A DNA stretch of 27,116 bases from Actinobacteria bacterium UBA4426 (GCA_002390705.1 DGQA01000046.1:1-27116); one strand, 5' to 3'. Counted from the first letter of the stretch, positions 8,142 through 15,510 are shown. Translations and numbers: made by a program. Notes: generated from the letters alone by a model not told the origin.

Positions 8142-9682
8142 CTCTCATATTTACAATCAACATGTACCCAGACACTTATCTTGACTCGGTGCTGCAGATG
8201 TCGGGAACGCGGGAGATGGAGCAGTGTGAAGGGGTCCAGTGGGCTTCGGCTGCGATGAGCACGGTGGCGAACGTCAAGACGCTTATTTCCCGGGGATTTC
8301 CCAGCGCCGAACTCACGGGGGCCGGCCCCGGTGACCTATTTATAGCAGTTGAATCCCTTGATCCCAGCAGTGGAGAAATTGCAATCGAAAGCGCCCGCCA
8401 GGTGATGTTTGCCGCCCGCAATGAAGCCAATCCGATGGTGGATGAGTCCCCTACTTCCCTGGATGAGGCGCTCACGCTTCAACCAAACTCAAATATCGCC
8501 ATTATCTCGGTACCGGGAGAGTATGCATCTCTCGAAGCACATAAAGCCCTGACCCAGGGTCTCGATGTTCTTCTTTTCAGCGACGGGGTCACCCCTGAAG
8601 ATGAGATTGCCCTCAAGGATCATGCTGCCGCTCGAAACCTTCTCGTAATGGGGCCTGGAGCCGGTACCGCTTCCCTTGCCGGGATCGGACTGGGTTTTGC
8701 AAACGTTGTGCGCCAAGGACCTGTAGGCGTGGTGGCCGCCGCCGGTACCGGGGCCCAGGAAGTGATGGCTCTGCTTCACCGTTGGGGGATCGGCGTGTCT
8801 CACGTGATCGGGCTTGGCGGTCGCGACCTCAATGACGAGATCGATGGTCGCATGGCCCGACTTGCCATTCATGCCTTGCGAAACGATCCGCAGACCGCGG
8901 TTATTCTTTTCGTGTCCAAACCTCCCAGCCAGCGAGTTGCCAAAGAGGTCATGGCTCTTGCTGACGGTTCACCAATGGTTGCAGCATTTATGGGTATAGG
9001 TATGACCACTGCGACTCCGCCAGGTGTGATACTCGCCAACACTCTCGAATCTGGCGTACTGCGCACTTTGGAGGTCCTGGGTGAGTCGCTCCCTGACACC
9101 TCGGCCATAGCGGGTCCGGATGTCCGCTCAACCTTGGCCAAGATGTCGGCAGATCGCACACTCATCCGGGGTCTCTACTCGGGTGGAACCCTGTGCTACG
9201 AGGCTCTTGTTATTCTCGCCGAAACCTTTACGTCACCGGTATATTCCAACATTCCTATCGATAAGAAACTCGGCATGCCCGCCCCTGTTAACAGCAGCAC
9301 GCTGCTAGATCTGGGTGAGGAGGAGTACACGCGGGGGCGACCACATCCGATGATCGACCCGGTCGCACGCGTAGAGTTTCTGGAAGAAGCAGGTGCGGAC
9401 CCTCAGGTTGCCGTTATTGTCATGGACCTAGTCCTGGGGCATGGAGCTCACCCTGATCCAGCGGCGGTGTTCGCTCCGATCTGTCAGCGGATCATGGAAT
9501 CCGGAGGACCCCAAATCGTCGTATACGTATTGGGAACCGATGCAGACCCCCAGCATTACACGTCCCAAGTGGCTGCTCTTTCCAAAGCGGGATGCCTGGT
9601 TCCCGTGACCAACGCCCGCGCCGCGATCCTCGCAGCGCACTTAGCAGAGCGCAATATGTCTCATGAAACACTTGCGGAGTGA
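8138..9682 (+). CDS. fdrA: FdrA/AllF-type subunit of oxamate-carbamoyltransferase-like enzyme
   Basis: The 514-aa protein is related to succinyl-CoA synthetase but belongs to the FdrA family. GLGFANVVRQGPVGVVAAAGTG, the run GVSHVIGLGGRD and VILFVSKPP are typical. In E. coli, FdrA (AllF) works with AllG (DUF1116) and AllH (DUF2877) as the oxamate carbamoyltransferase, splitting oxalurate into oxamate and carbamoyl phosphate. Homologues of both partners are encoded at 16099-18344. One oddity: the family segment I remember as GPDCGTA reads GPGAGTA here (residues 172-178), losing an Asp and a Cys. The start is GTG at 8138, overlapping the carbamate kinase stop, with AAGGAG 8 nt upstream. The actual carbamoyl donor may not be oxalurate. 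Confidence 0.9.
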   Translation: MTLIFTINMYPDTYLDSVLQMSGTREMEQCEGVQWASAAMSTVANVKTLISRGFPSAELTGAGPGDLFIAVESLDPSSGEIAIESARQVMFAARNEANPMVDESPTSLDEALTLQPNSNIAIISVPGEYASLEAHKALTQGLDVLLFSDGVTPEDEIALKDHAAARNLLVMGPGAGTASLAGIGLGFANVVRQGPVGVVAAAGTGAQEVMALLHRWGIGVSHVIGLGGRDLNDEIDGRMARLAIHALRNDPQTAVILFVSKPPSQRVAKEVMALADGSPMVAAFMGIGMTTATPPGVILANTLESGVLRTLEVLGESLPDTSAIAGPDVRSTLAKMSADRTLIRGLYSGGTLCYEALVILAETFTSPVYSNIPIDKKLGMPAPVNSSTLLDLGEEEYTRGRPHPMIDPVARVEFLEEAGADPQVAVIVMDLVLGHGAHPDPAAVFAPICQRIMESGGPQIVVYVLGTDADPQHYTSQVAALSKAGCLVPVTNARAAILAAHLAERNMSHETLAE

Positions 9683-10851
9683 CTTTCGCCGGACGCTTAG
9701 CTCTGCTCACCTACTCCACCAAACCGCGTGGTGGTGTTGTCCATTCCCTTGAATTGGCAGAGGCCCTGAATCGCCAGGGGGTAGATGTTCATCTGTTTGC
9801 CTTGGGTTCACCCGGAACTTCTTTTTTTCGACCGACCTCGGTCCCGTTTACCCTTTTTCCGGCAGTGGATCAGGCACAGAGCCTGGATGAAAAAGTTTTC
9901 GCATCAGTTGCCTCGATGGCCGAAGGTCTATCCGGACTCCGTGACACGTTTGATCTCATCCATGCACAGGACTGCATTTCGGGTCGGGCTGCTATGGCGG
10001 TGTCCAGATCCGGACCAATCATCCCGGTCATCCGCACTGTCCACCATGTAGATGACTTCACCACTCAGGCGCTTATCGACTGTCAGCGACAAGCGATCGT
10101 GGAGCCAGACCGGATTCTCGTTGTGAGTCATACTTGGCAGACAACCCTTCAGGACGAATACGGGGTTCCCGCTGACATTGTTCCTAATGGTGTGCGACCG
10201 GAAAGGTTTCCGCAGATCTCAAACGTGCAAAAGATGGCCTTACGAGAATCCGTAGGAGTCACAGACGGGAGCATGATTCTTGCGGTAGGCGGAGTCGAGC
10301 CACGCAAGGGGAGTCGCGAACTGTTTCAAGCATTGGGGATACTCAAAAGTCGCGGCCACCGAGTTCGCTTAGTCATACTCGGAGGCCACTCTTTCCAAGA
10401 CTACGAGGACTACCGACAAGGCGCACTGGGTCTGTTGCCTGGGCTAGGTTTGGAACTCGGTCGCGATGTGATCACCGTGGGCACGGTTGACGAGCAAGCC
10501 CTTGGCCAGTGGTTCCGTGCTGCGGATGTCCTTGCTTATCCCTCCACAAAAGAAGGGTTTGGGCTAGTTGCTCTCGAAGGTCTCGCCGCGGACCTTCCGG
10601 TGGTGGCCAGTAGTATCCCAGTTTTTAAAGAGTTTCTTACCGATGGCGTAAGTGCGCTACTCCCGGAAACAGGAAATCCAGAAGCGATTTCTGGAGCAAT
10701 CGAGTCCATCCTATTGAGCAACGATTTGAGGTCCCGGCTTATCGCCGGAGGCCAATCTGTCCTAGCTGGCTACACGTGGGAGGCCTCGGCGACCCAACAC
10801 TGTGACATCTATCGTGAAGTACTGGAGAAATTTGGTAGGGAACCCCACTAG
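9679..10851 (+). CDS. MSMEG_0565-type GT4 glycosyltransferase
   Basis: The 390-aa GT-B glycosyltransferase starts with LALLTYSTKPRGGVVHSLELAEAL, the signature N-terminus of the MSMEG_0565 family that accompanies Nit1C genes. It has the donor-binding segment EGFGLVALEG near residue 290, with the two glutamates of GT4 retaining enzymes. The sugar donor and acceptor are unknown, as is its reason for being in nitrile/cyanide clusters. The start is GTG at 9679 and overlaps the FdrA stop by GTGA, so it is the third gene of the carbamate kinase operon. Its stop codon overlaps the stop of the convergent nitrile hydratase accessory gene: both use the CTAG at 10848-10851. Confidence 0.9.
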   Translation: MTFAGRLALLTYSTKPRGGVVHSLELAEALNRQGVDVHLFALGSPGTSFFRPTSVPFTLFPAVDQAQSLDEKVFASVASMAEGLSGLRDTFDLIHAQDCISGRAAMAVSRSGPIIPVIRTVHHVDDFTTQALIDCQRQAIVEPDRILVVSHTWQTTLQDEYGVPADIVPNGVRPERFPQISNVQKMALRESVGVTDGSMILAVGGVEPRKGSRELFQALGILKSRGHRVRLVILGGHSFQDYEDYRQGALGLLPGLGLELGRDVITVGTVDEQALGQWFRAADVLAYPSTKEGFGLVALEGLAADLPVVASSIPVFKEFLTDGVSALLPETGNPEAISGAIESILLSNDLRSRLIAGGQSVLAGYTWEASATQHCDIYREVLEKFGREPH

Positions 10852-11222
10852 TGGTCGTGATCATGGTCGTGATCATGGTCGTGATCGTGGTCGTGCCCGG
10901 CTGGGCGCAGTGCAAGGTCTCGCGCTCTGCCTGCCAGATCATCTGTAGTGACCAATTCGTTGTGCACTGTTACCTGTTCCAAGGCCGTCACCCAGCACTG
11001 GTAGTAGGAGTATTCCTCGCTCGGTGTTTCCTGCTCCTCCCAAGCGGCGATCGCCGAAATTAATTCAGCGCGAAATTCTTCCCATGTGAAAGCACCAGAT
11101 TCATGCAGAGACATGACGAGGCCGAATGCCCGGCTCTGCCACGGCTCCTCAAAAACCAGTTCCCCATTGGACCTAGGTGGGGCTGCCGGACCATCAATAT
11201 CAAAATCTATCGTTGTAGTCAT
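10848..11222 (-). CDS. Nitrile hydratase accessory protein with His-Asp tail
   Basis: This 124-aa protein resembles cobalt nitrile hydratase activators and is related to the N-terminal half of the beta subunit (VFEEPWQSRAFGLVMSLHESG, then FTWEEFRAEL). Such proteins deliver cobalt to the alpha subunit. The C-terminus ends in seven His-Asp pairs plus a final His (eight histidines), a likely metal-binding tail for cobalt. The start is the ATG at 11222, which shares one base with the stop of the alpha gene (TGATG); a GTG one codon earlier is possible. It is the last gene of the beta-alpha-accessory order known from Rhodococcus cobalt nitrile hydratases. Its stop overlaps the convergent glycosyltransferase stop. 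Confidence 0.88.
   Translation of the reverse strand: MTTTIDFDIDGPAAPPRSNGELVFEEPWQSRAFGLVMSLHESGAFTWEEFRAELISAIAAWEEQETPSEEYSYYQCWVTALEQVTVHNELVTTDDLAGRARDLALRPAGHDHDHDHDHDHDHDH
10851..10895 (-). repeat. Tandem His-Asp codon repeat
   Basis: Fifteen codons alternate His and Asp at the 3' end of the accessory gene. At DNA level this is a short tandem repeat of GTGGTC/GTGATC/ATGGTC hexamers, which could slip in replication and change the tail length. It is coding sequence, not an intergenic array. Confidence 0.8.
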
Positions 11223-11818
11223 CACGCATTCACCTGAGCTACGCCCACCATGGCATCACGGGTCACGAGAGCAGCGAGTTCAACTTCGGAAAACTTTTCA
11301 GTACCTGAGGGCCGCTGAGGTAACACGAAGAATCGCACCTCACTGCTGCTGTCCCATACCGTTATCTCGGTGTCTTTGGGCAATTCAAGTCCCATTTCAT
11401 TCAGCACTGTTCGCGGTTCTCGCACAACACGTGAACGATAGGCCGGGTCTTTGTACCAAGCGGGCGGAAGGCCTAGTAGTGGCCATGGGTAGCACGAACA
11501 TAAAGTGCACACAACAACGTTGTGTACCGCGGAGCTGTTCTCCACAACAACGAGATGCTCACCTTGAGGGCCCTTGAAGCCTAATTCTGCAATCGCACCC
11601 GTGCCGTCGTCGAGGAGCCGCTGCTTAAATTCCGGATCCGTCCAAGCTTTGGCAACAACTTGGGCTCCATTAAGTGGCCCCACGTCCTTCTCGTAAGTCT
11701 TGATGAAAGTGTCCATCACCTGTGGGTCAACGAGACCACGTTCTACCAGAAGCTGCTCAAGGGCCTCAGTCCGAAGATTAATAGGGATCCGGTCACTCGA
11801 CGATTGTGCGTCACTCAT
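11222..11818 (-). CDS. nthA: Cobalt-type nitrile hydratase alpha subunit
   Basis: The 198-aa protein carries the metal-binding motif VCTLCSCY with Cys104, Cys107, Ser108 and Cys109. Thr in the CTLCSC motif marks the cobalt type (iron types usually have CSLCSC). Downstream YPWPLLGLPPAWYKDPAYRSRVVREPR is the highly conserved core, including the Arg-Glu-Pro-Arg turn. With the beta subunit it hydrates nitriles to amides in the cytoplasm. Cys107 and Cys109 equivalents are normally oxidised to sulfinic and sulfenic acids. The ATG at 11818 overlaps the beta stop by ATGA, and the accessory gene follows with a 1-nt overlap. No amidase is encoded nearby to hydrolyse the product. Confidence 0.95.
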   Translation of the reverse strand: MSDAQSSSDRIPINLRTEALEQLLVERGLVDPQVMDTFIKTYEKDVGPLNGAQVVAKAWTDPEFKQRLLDDGTGAIAELGFKGPQGEHLVVVENSSAVHNVVVCTLCSCYPWPLLGLPPAWYKDPAYRSRVVREPRTVLNEMGLELPKDTEITVWDSSSEVRFFVLPQRPSGTEKFSEVELAALVTRDAMVGVAQVNA

Positions 11819-12498
11819 GATGCTGCCTCCAAATAGTCCTCGTACAGGTCAGTATTCAGTGTAAAATTTTCCGCATTTTCTTGGAATAGCTCACGCGAAT
11901 CGAAACTCACCGTATATACCCACTGGGCATTTTCGGCGATGAAATGTGCGTGCGTATCGGGAAGAACCTGCGCCGGTTCAGCAATGGTAACTGTCCCCAC
12001 ATGTCCCTGGGTGTACTTCTGCAGCCGCGTGTGACCTGGAGCATTCATTGTTTTCGCGCGGACTCGCTGGCCCACAGTGAACTTGCGCGGAGCATCAATC
12101 TCTCGAATCGATCCCGCCGCCGTCGGGGCGTAATCAGGTTTAGTGGCTTCAGGTGCAGGTGGCTCGTCCACGTGATCCCCCGCGATATTGGCAGCTCTCG
12201 CCTCGACTGCTCCTGGTGCAATTATCGCACTATCAAGTAGTAGGTTTTCGGCGCCGTAAAGCCAACGACCATAGTAACCATCATCGATGTAGTGCTCTCG
12301 ATCTAGTCGATTCATAGCATGCCTAAACGCGTCAAGATTTGACCCAGAAAGCCTCATTGATAAAAGGGCTAAGGCAAAAGCCCGCCCCTCCCACTTCTCA
12401 GGAAACACCGCCTCGTCGGGATCAATGATCGGGGCTCGTCCCCAACCAGAATCACCACCCATGTCGGCCACCCCGCTGGCCGGTTGAATTTCTGTCAT
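11815..12498 (-). CDS. nthB: Nitrile hydratase beta subunit
   Basis: The 227-aa protein has the beta-subunit layout: an N-terminal DMGGDSGWG segment in place of the common DLGGMxGFG, then EAVFPEKWEGRAFAL and a helical region. The SH3-like C-terminal domain has GQRVRAKTMNAPGHTRLQKYTQGHVGTV and ends in YTVSFDSRELF, as in the family. It pairs with the alpha subunit encoded downstream with an ATGA overlap. The start is the ATG at 12498, with GGAGGG about 4 nt upstream; a TTG one codon earlier is less likely. A 104-bp gap holding a stable hairpin separates it from nitB, so its expression relative to nitB may be tuned. Confidence 0.95.
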   Translation of the reverse strand: MTEIQPASGVADMGGDSGWGRAPIIDPDEAVFPEKWEGRAFALALLSMRLSGSNLDAFRHAMNRLDREHYIDDGYYGRWLYGAENLLLDSAIIAPGAVEARAANIAGDHVDEPPAPEATKPDYAPTAAGSIREIDAPRKFTVGQRVRAKTMNAPGHTRLQKYTQGHVGTVTIAEPAQVLPDTHAHFIAENAQWVYTVSFDSRELFQENAENFTLNTDLYEDYLEAAS

Positions 12499-12556
12499 CA
12501 AACCCTCCTCATCTTTGGGGACCTGACGGCCCCTTCCTCACAAATAAAGACCTGCC

Positions 12557-12595
12557 ACCTCGTGGGCGCATAACAATCTCCAACACCCACGAGGT
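12557..12595 (-). terminator. Hairpin between nitB and nitrile hydratase genes (attenuator or terminator)
   Basis: Arms ACCTCGTGGG (12557-12566) and CCCACGAGGT (12586-12595) pair perfectly over 10 bp around a 19-nt loop. On the minus strand the hairpin starts 7 nt after the nitB stop and is followed by GGCAGGTCTTTATTTG, a weak T-rich tail. It probably ends part of the transcripts or stabilises the nitB message, with readthrough into nthB. Confidence 0.6.
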
Positions 12596-12602
12596 CAAGC
12601 AT

Positions 12603-13091
12603 TTACAGGGTCCAAGTATTCATCTGGAATGCACCCTCACTCCACGCCGTCAAAGCCGTGTCGAGCACGTCAAGTGGGTTGAACGGGATAACCCCTGGAA
12701 TGAGATCATCTTCGCCGAAACCGTACAGCGCACCCATCGCAAAACGACACGCGTAAATCTTCGCGCCTTCTTTCATGAGCGTCTTGAGTTGCTCATTGAT
12801 GGCTAGGTGACCTGGGAATGCGGCCATTCCAACTCCAGGATAACCGCGCGTGCCTGAGGCTGCGAGAACTCCGGGGCCGTACAAGACGATACTAACCTCG
12901 AACCCTTTACGTACCAAACGCGTTGAGGTCAACAAGTTGACTAACAGAACCGAACCTTCGTACGGAACCGTGTGGATGAAAATATATGCCTTCTGTCCAT
13001 CCTTGGCCTTAATGTCAGGGAATAGTTTTTCTTCTGCATTAAATAATGACTCTCCGTCTGCCGGTAGAGTTCTGTTTACGGTTTTTGGCAT
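12603..13091 (-). CDS. nitB: MSMEG_0572/Sll0783-type nitrogen starvation response protein (NitB)
   Basis: The 162-aa protein matches the family I know as MSMEG_0572/Sll0783, the small protein upstream of the nitrilase in Nit1C clusters. Hallmarks are VPYEGSVLLVNLLTSTRL, GFEVSIVLYGPGVL, FPGHLAINEQLKTLMKEG, KIYACRFAMGALYG and DLIPGVIPFNPLDVLD. The fold suggests a DsrE-like sulfur relay protein, and Cys in YACRF is a candidate functional residue, but the function is not established. The start is the ATG at 13091 with GGAGGAG 2-3 nt upstream; the frame is open to 13121. In classical Nit1C clusters a nitrilase gene follows; here nitrile hydratase genes follow instead. Confidence 0.9.
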   Translation of the reverse strand: MPKTVNRTLPADGESLFNAEEKLFPDIKAKDGQKAYIFIHTVPYEGSVLLVNLLTSTRLVRKGFEVSIVLYGPGVLAASGTRGYPGVGMAAFPGHLAINEQLKTLMKEGAKIYACRFAMGALYGFGEDDLIPGVIPFNPLDVLDTALTAWSEGAFQMNTWTL

Positions 13092-13121
13092 TACTCCTCC
13101 ATTGTGTTGTGTTGAGTCCAA

Positions 13122-13373
13122 CTAGATCGCCGGTCCCTCCGGCGACGTCTGTTTGGCCCAGTTTTTTCTGTGGCTTCCGGGCATCGCCACCATGATCCGC
13201 CTACGTAGGCCCCAAGGCATGACCCTGTAAATCGGAATGAATACACCGGTCCAGAAGAATTCACCACTCGTGCTTGGCGCTTCCATTCCGTGTCGGTGTG
13301 CAACGCGGGCTTGAGCATCCCGCAACAGGTAATATTGGGCATTCTCGCGAAGCCACACCGATGGTGATTTCAT
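13122..13373 (-). CDS. Uncharacterised 83-aa protein between the disulfide reductase homologue and nitB
   Basis: I do not recognise this protein. It starts at the ATG at 13373, which shares one base with the upstream stop (TGATG), so translation is probably coupled. It has a charged N-terminal helix (RENAQYYLLRDAQARVAHRHG), a hydrophobic aromatic stretch (GEFFWTGVFIPIYRVMPWGL) that could insert in or lie on a membrane, and a basic end (RRRIMVAMPGSHRKNWAK). It has no cysteines. The nitB start lies 30 nt downstream. Position inside a compact operon is the main evidence that it is real. Confidence 0.6.
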   Translation of the reverse strand: MKSPSVWLRENAQYYLLRDAQARVAHRHGMEAPSTSGEFFWTGVFIPIYRVMPWGLRRRIMVAMPGSHRKNWAKQTSPEGPAI

Positions 13374-14716
13374 CAACGCCCCATCTGTGACGCGACACCC
13401 TTTTGGGCGGCTACCGCGATCGGCTCGTTAAGTGCACCTATGGGTGGTGAGTACACATTCTCCATTGTGGCTAGGTCATGCAATGTCAACCCAGCCTTGA
13501 CGGCTACTCCCAGGAAGTCGGCTCTTTCTTTGATCCCCTCGCCTCCCACCATTTGGGCCCCGATTAGTCGTAATGTTCCTGGTTCAGCGATAAGTTTCAC
13601 CCGGACTTTTTTCACACCTGGGTAGTATCGTGCGCGCGAGATGCCATCCGCCACAGCGACCACATGAGGCATGCCGAGCGCATTCGCTGTCACCTCACCG
13701 AGGGCCACTCCACCGATCATCCACTTGCCGGCCACCATTCCCCAAGGCACATACACCGGATTGTAGGTCCGATTCCCCCCAGCGGCGTTAGCTCCTGCCA
13801 CCTTCCCTTGGGCGTACGCGTGACTCCCCGTAAGACCTTGAAGTGGTAGGCCACCGAGACCGTGAGGGATCTCGCAGATATCACCACTTGCCCAAACCCC
13901 GGCGGCTGAGGTCTGCATGCCGCCATCGACGATGAGCCCACCGGTGCTGCCAGTTTTCAATCCCGCGGCCACAGCAAGTTCACTATTGGGAACTTTATGA
14001 GTGGCCACTACTACAAGATCGCACTCAATGTCTCCGTTTGAGGTGCGAACCCCACGAACAGCCCCAGACTCATTTCCTAGGAACTCTTGTAGGGAGGTGT
14101 TCCAGTGCATCGTTACACCCAACTCCGCCCACGATTCCTGGGCGAGTTCAACAATGTCTGGATCTGCGAGCTCCCCGAGAGCCCACGGGTTCGGATCGAT
14201 CACATGAGTTTCTATTCCTCGATGGGCCAGAGCGGTGATCATCTCAACGCCTAGCGGGCTCGCTTCGACAACAACCGCTTTCTTCACAGTGTCGAGGCGT
14301 TTATCCCACTCCATCGCCTCCCGAATATTCTTCACGTAATAGAGGCCATCAAGCTCCCCACCGGGCACTCCGGGATTCGCATAGGAGAAACCTGTCGAGA
14401 TGACGAGGGAGTCGTAGCGCATTGGCTGGTCAGATTCGATCTGTACGGTCTTCGTACTAGTGTCTATTGCCGTGATCTTGGTCTGGTAGCGCACTTCAAT
14501 GCCCGCATCGACGTATGACTGCTTATCCGCGAGAAACAACGCTTCGAAACTCGGGATTTCTTTTCCGTGGACAAACGGGATTCCGCAAGGACTGTAGGCG
14601 ACGTCTTCATTTTCTGTGAAAACAGTGACTGACGCCAACGGGTCGACGGCTTTCGCCCCTCCAGCAGCACCCAGGCCAGCACCTCCGCCTCCGATGACGA
14701 TAATATTTTGCCCCAC
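13373..14716 (-). CDS. CoA-disulfide-reductase-like FAD/NAD(P) oxidoreductase
   Basis: This 447-aa protein belongs to the single-cysteine group of pyridine nucleotide-disulfide oxidoreductases (CoA-disulfide reductase, NADH oxidase/peroxidase). The FAD motif is IIVIGGGGAGLGAAGG, the redox Cys44 lies in YSPCGIPF, and the C-terminal dimer domain ends with ENVYSPPIGALNEPIAVAA. An oddity is the second dinucleotide motif: where relatives have GGGxIGLE, this one reads VVEASPLGVEM, so NAD(P)H binding may differ. The start is GTG at 14716, with AGGTGGAG about 6 nt upstream; the frame is open to 14836. It heads the nitB-nitrile hydratase operon and faces a XRE-cupin gene. With coenzyme M genes nearby, a CoM-disulfide or mixed-disulfide substrate is conceivable, but this is inference. 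Confidence 0.82.
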   Translation of the reverse strand: MGQNIIVIGGGGAGLGAAGGAKAVDPLASVTVFTENEDVAYSPCGIPFVHGKEIPSFEALFLADKQSYVDAGIEVRYQTKITAIDTSTKTVQIESDQPMRYDSLVISTGFSYANPGVPGGELDGLYYVKNIREAMEWDKRLDTVKKAVVVEASPLGVEMITALAHRGIETHVIDPNPWALGELADPDIVELAQESWAELGVTMHWNTSLQEFLGNESGAVRGVRTSNGDIECDLVVVATHKVPNSELAVAAGLKTGSTGGLIVDGGMQTSAAGVWASGDICEIPHGLGGLPLQGLTGSHAYAQGKVAGANAAGGNRTYNPVYVPWGMVAGKWMIGGVALGEVTANALGMPHVVAVADGISRARYYPGVKKVRVKLIAEPGTLRLIGAQMVGGEGIKERADFLGVAVKAGLTLHDLATMENVYSPPIGALNEPIAVAAQKGVASQMGR

Positions 14717-14744
14717 GGTCGACTCCACCTCTCTAATCAAAACA

Positions 14745-14764
14745 TCTATCACGTATACGATAGA
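14745..14764. promoter_or_regulatory. Palindromic operator between the XRE-cupin gene and the nitrile hydratase operon
   Basis: TCTATC (14745-14750) and GATAGA (14759-14764) are perfect inverted arms around ACGTATAC, itself partly palindromic. The site is in the AT-rich 151-bp divergent gap, 29 nt from the GTG at 14716. It is a natural binding site for the divergently encoded XRE-cupin regulator. Confidence 0.5.
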
Positions 14765-14867
14765 CCACTTTCCATACACTATGTTGAATAACCCAAAAAA
14801 TATATATCGGTGGATTTTTGTAGACCAAGCGCACATTTACTGAAGAACGGGTAAGTTGGGAACTCGT

Positions 14868-15485
14868 ATGATGACTAAAAAAGACCCCTCATTAGAAGTC
14901 AGGGTGGAGCCTGCCCTTGAACTCAATGAGATCGTAAGCATGATCGGTCCAAAAATCGCAGGGCTACGCAAAGCTCAAGGCTTATCCCTCCAGCAACTCG
15001 CTACCGCGAGTGACGTCTCCGCTGCAGCAATTCATAAAATTGAGCGCAGCGGGATGGTTCCCACGATTACAACACTTCTCAAGTTGGCCGGTGCACTTGG
15101 AGTGCCCGTCAACTACTTTGTCGCTGAGGATGATCCGCACCCTGAATCTGTGCACATCACCAAATCTGAAGCCCGGAAAGTTGTCTACACGCCACATGAT
15201 GGACTCGCTCTTGGTGGGATTAGTGGGTCCTACCGCCAGTTTCAAGCGGCGGCAGCTGTCGCGAGTATGTCGGCAGGGGCAAACAGTGGAGTTAAGCAAT
15301 TAAAGCATCCGGGGGAGGAACTGGTTTATGTGCTGAGCGGGCAGGTCCGCTTCACCGTGGGTAACGATGTGTACGCCCTCAAGATGGGGGATTCCTTGCA
15401 CTTCAGTGGGGATGTTCCGCATCGTTGGGAAAACTTAGGAAAGAAGACAGCTCAATTGATCTGGTTCGCATTGAGAAGTGGTTAG
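14868..15485 (+). CDS. XRE-family transcriptional regulator with cupin domain
   Basis: The 205-aa protein has an N-terminal Cro/C1-type helix-turn-helix (GLSLQQLATASDVSAAAIHKIERSGMVPTITTLLKLAGALGV split over about residues 38-80) and a C-terminal cupin_2 domain. The cupin has HPGEELVYVLSGQ, then GDSLHFSGDVPHRWEN, near residues 145-190. This architecture senses small metabolites and controls neighbouring catabolic operons. It is divergent from the nitrile hydratase operon, with a palindrome in between (14745-14764). I chose ATG 14868; the next codon, 14871, is also ATG, and a TTG at 14856 is less likely. A GGGA lies 7 nt upstream. Confidence 0.88.
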   Translation: MMTKKDPSLEVRVEPALELNEIVSMIGPKIAGLRKAQGLSLQQLATASDVSAAAIHKIERSGMVPTITTLLKLAGALGVPVNYFVAEDDPHPESVHITKSEARKVVYTPHDGLALGGISGSYRQFQAAAAVASMSAGANSGVKQLKHPGEELVYVLSGQVRFTVGNDVYALKMGDSLHFSGDVPHRWENLGKKTAQLIWFALRSG

Positions 15486-15510
15486 TCGCCGTTTCCTAGC
15501 AACTGATCGC

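Noticed and set aside
10851..10895. Short direct repeats that could look like a repeat array
   Set aside because: The units are hexamers without unique spacers and encode the His-Asp tail; not a CRISPR array.
10851..11063. A plus-strand reading frame of Val/Met-Val repeats over the accessory gene's 3' end
   Set aside because: It is the complement of the His-Asp codon repeat in the nitrile hydratase accessory gene and has no start signal.
12603..13091. Nitrilase gene expected after nitB
   Set aside because: No frame in the window shows the nitrilase Glu-Lys-Cys pattern; nitrile hydratase genes occupy the position.
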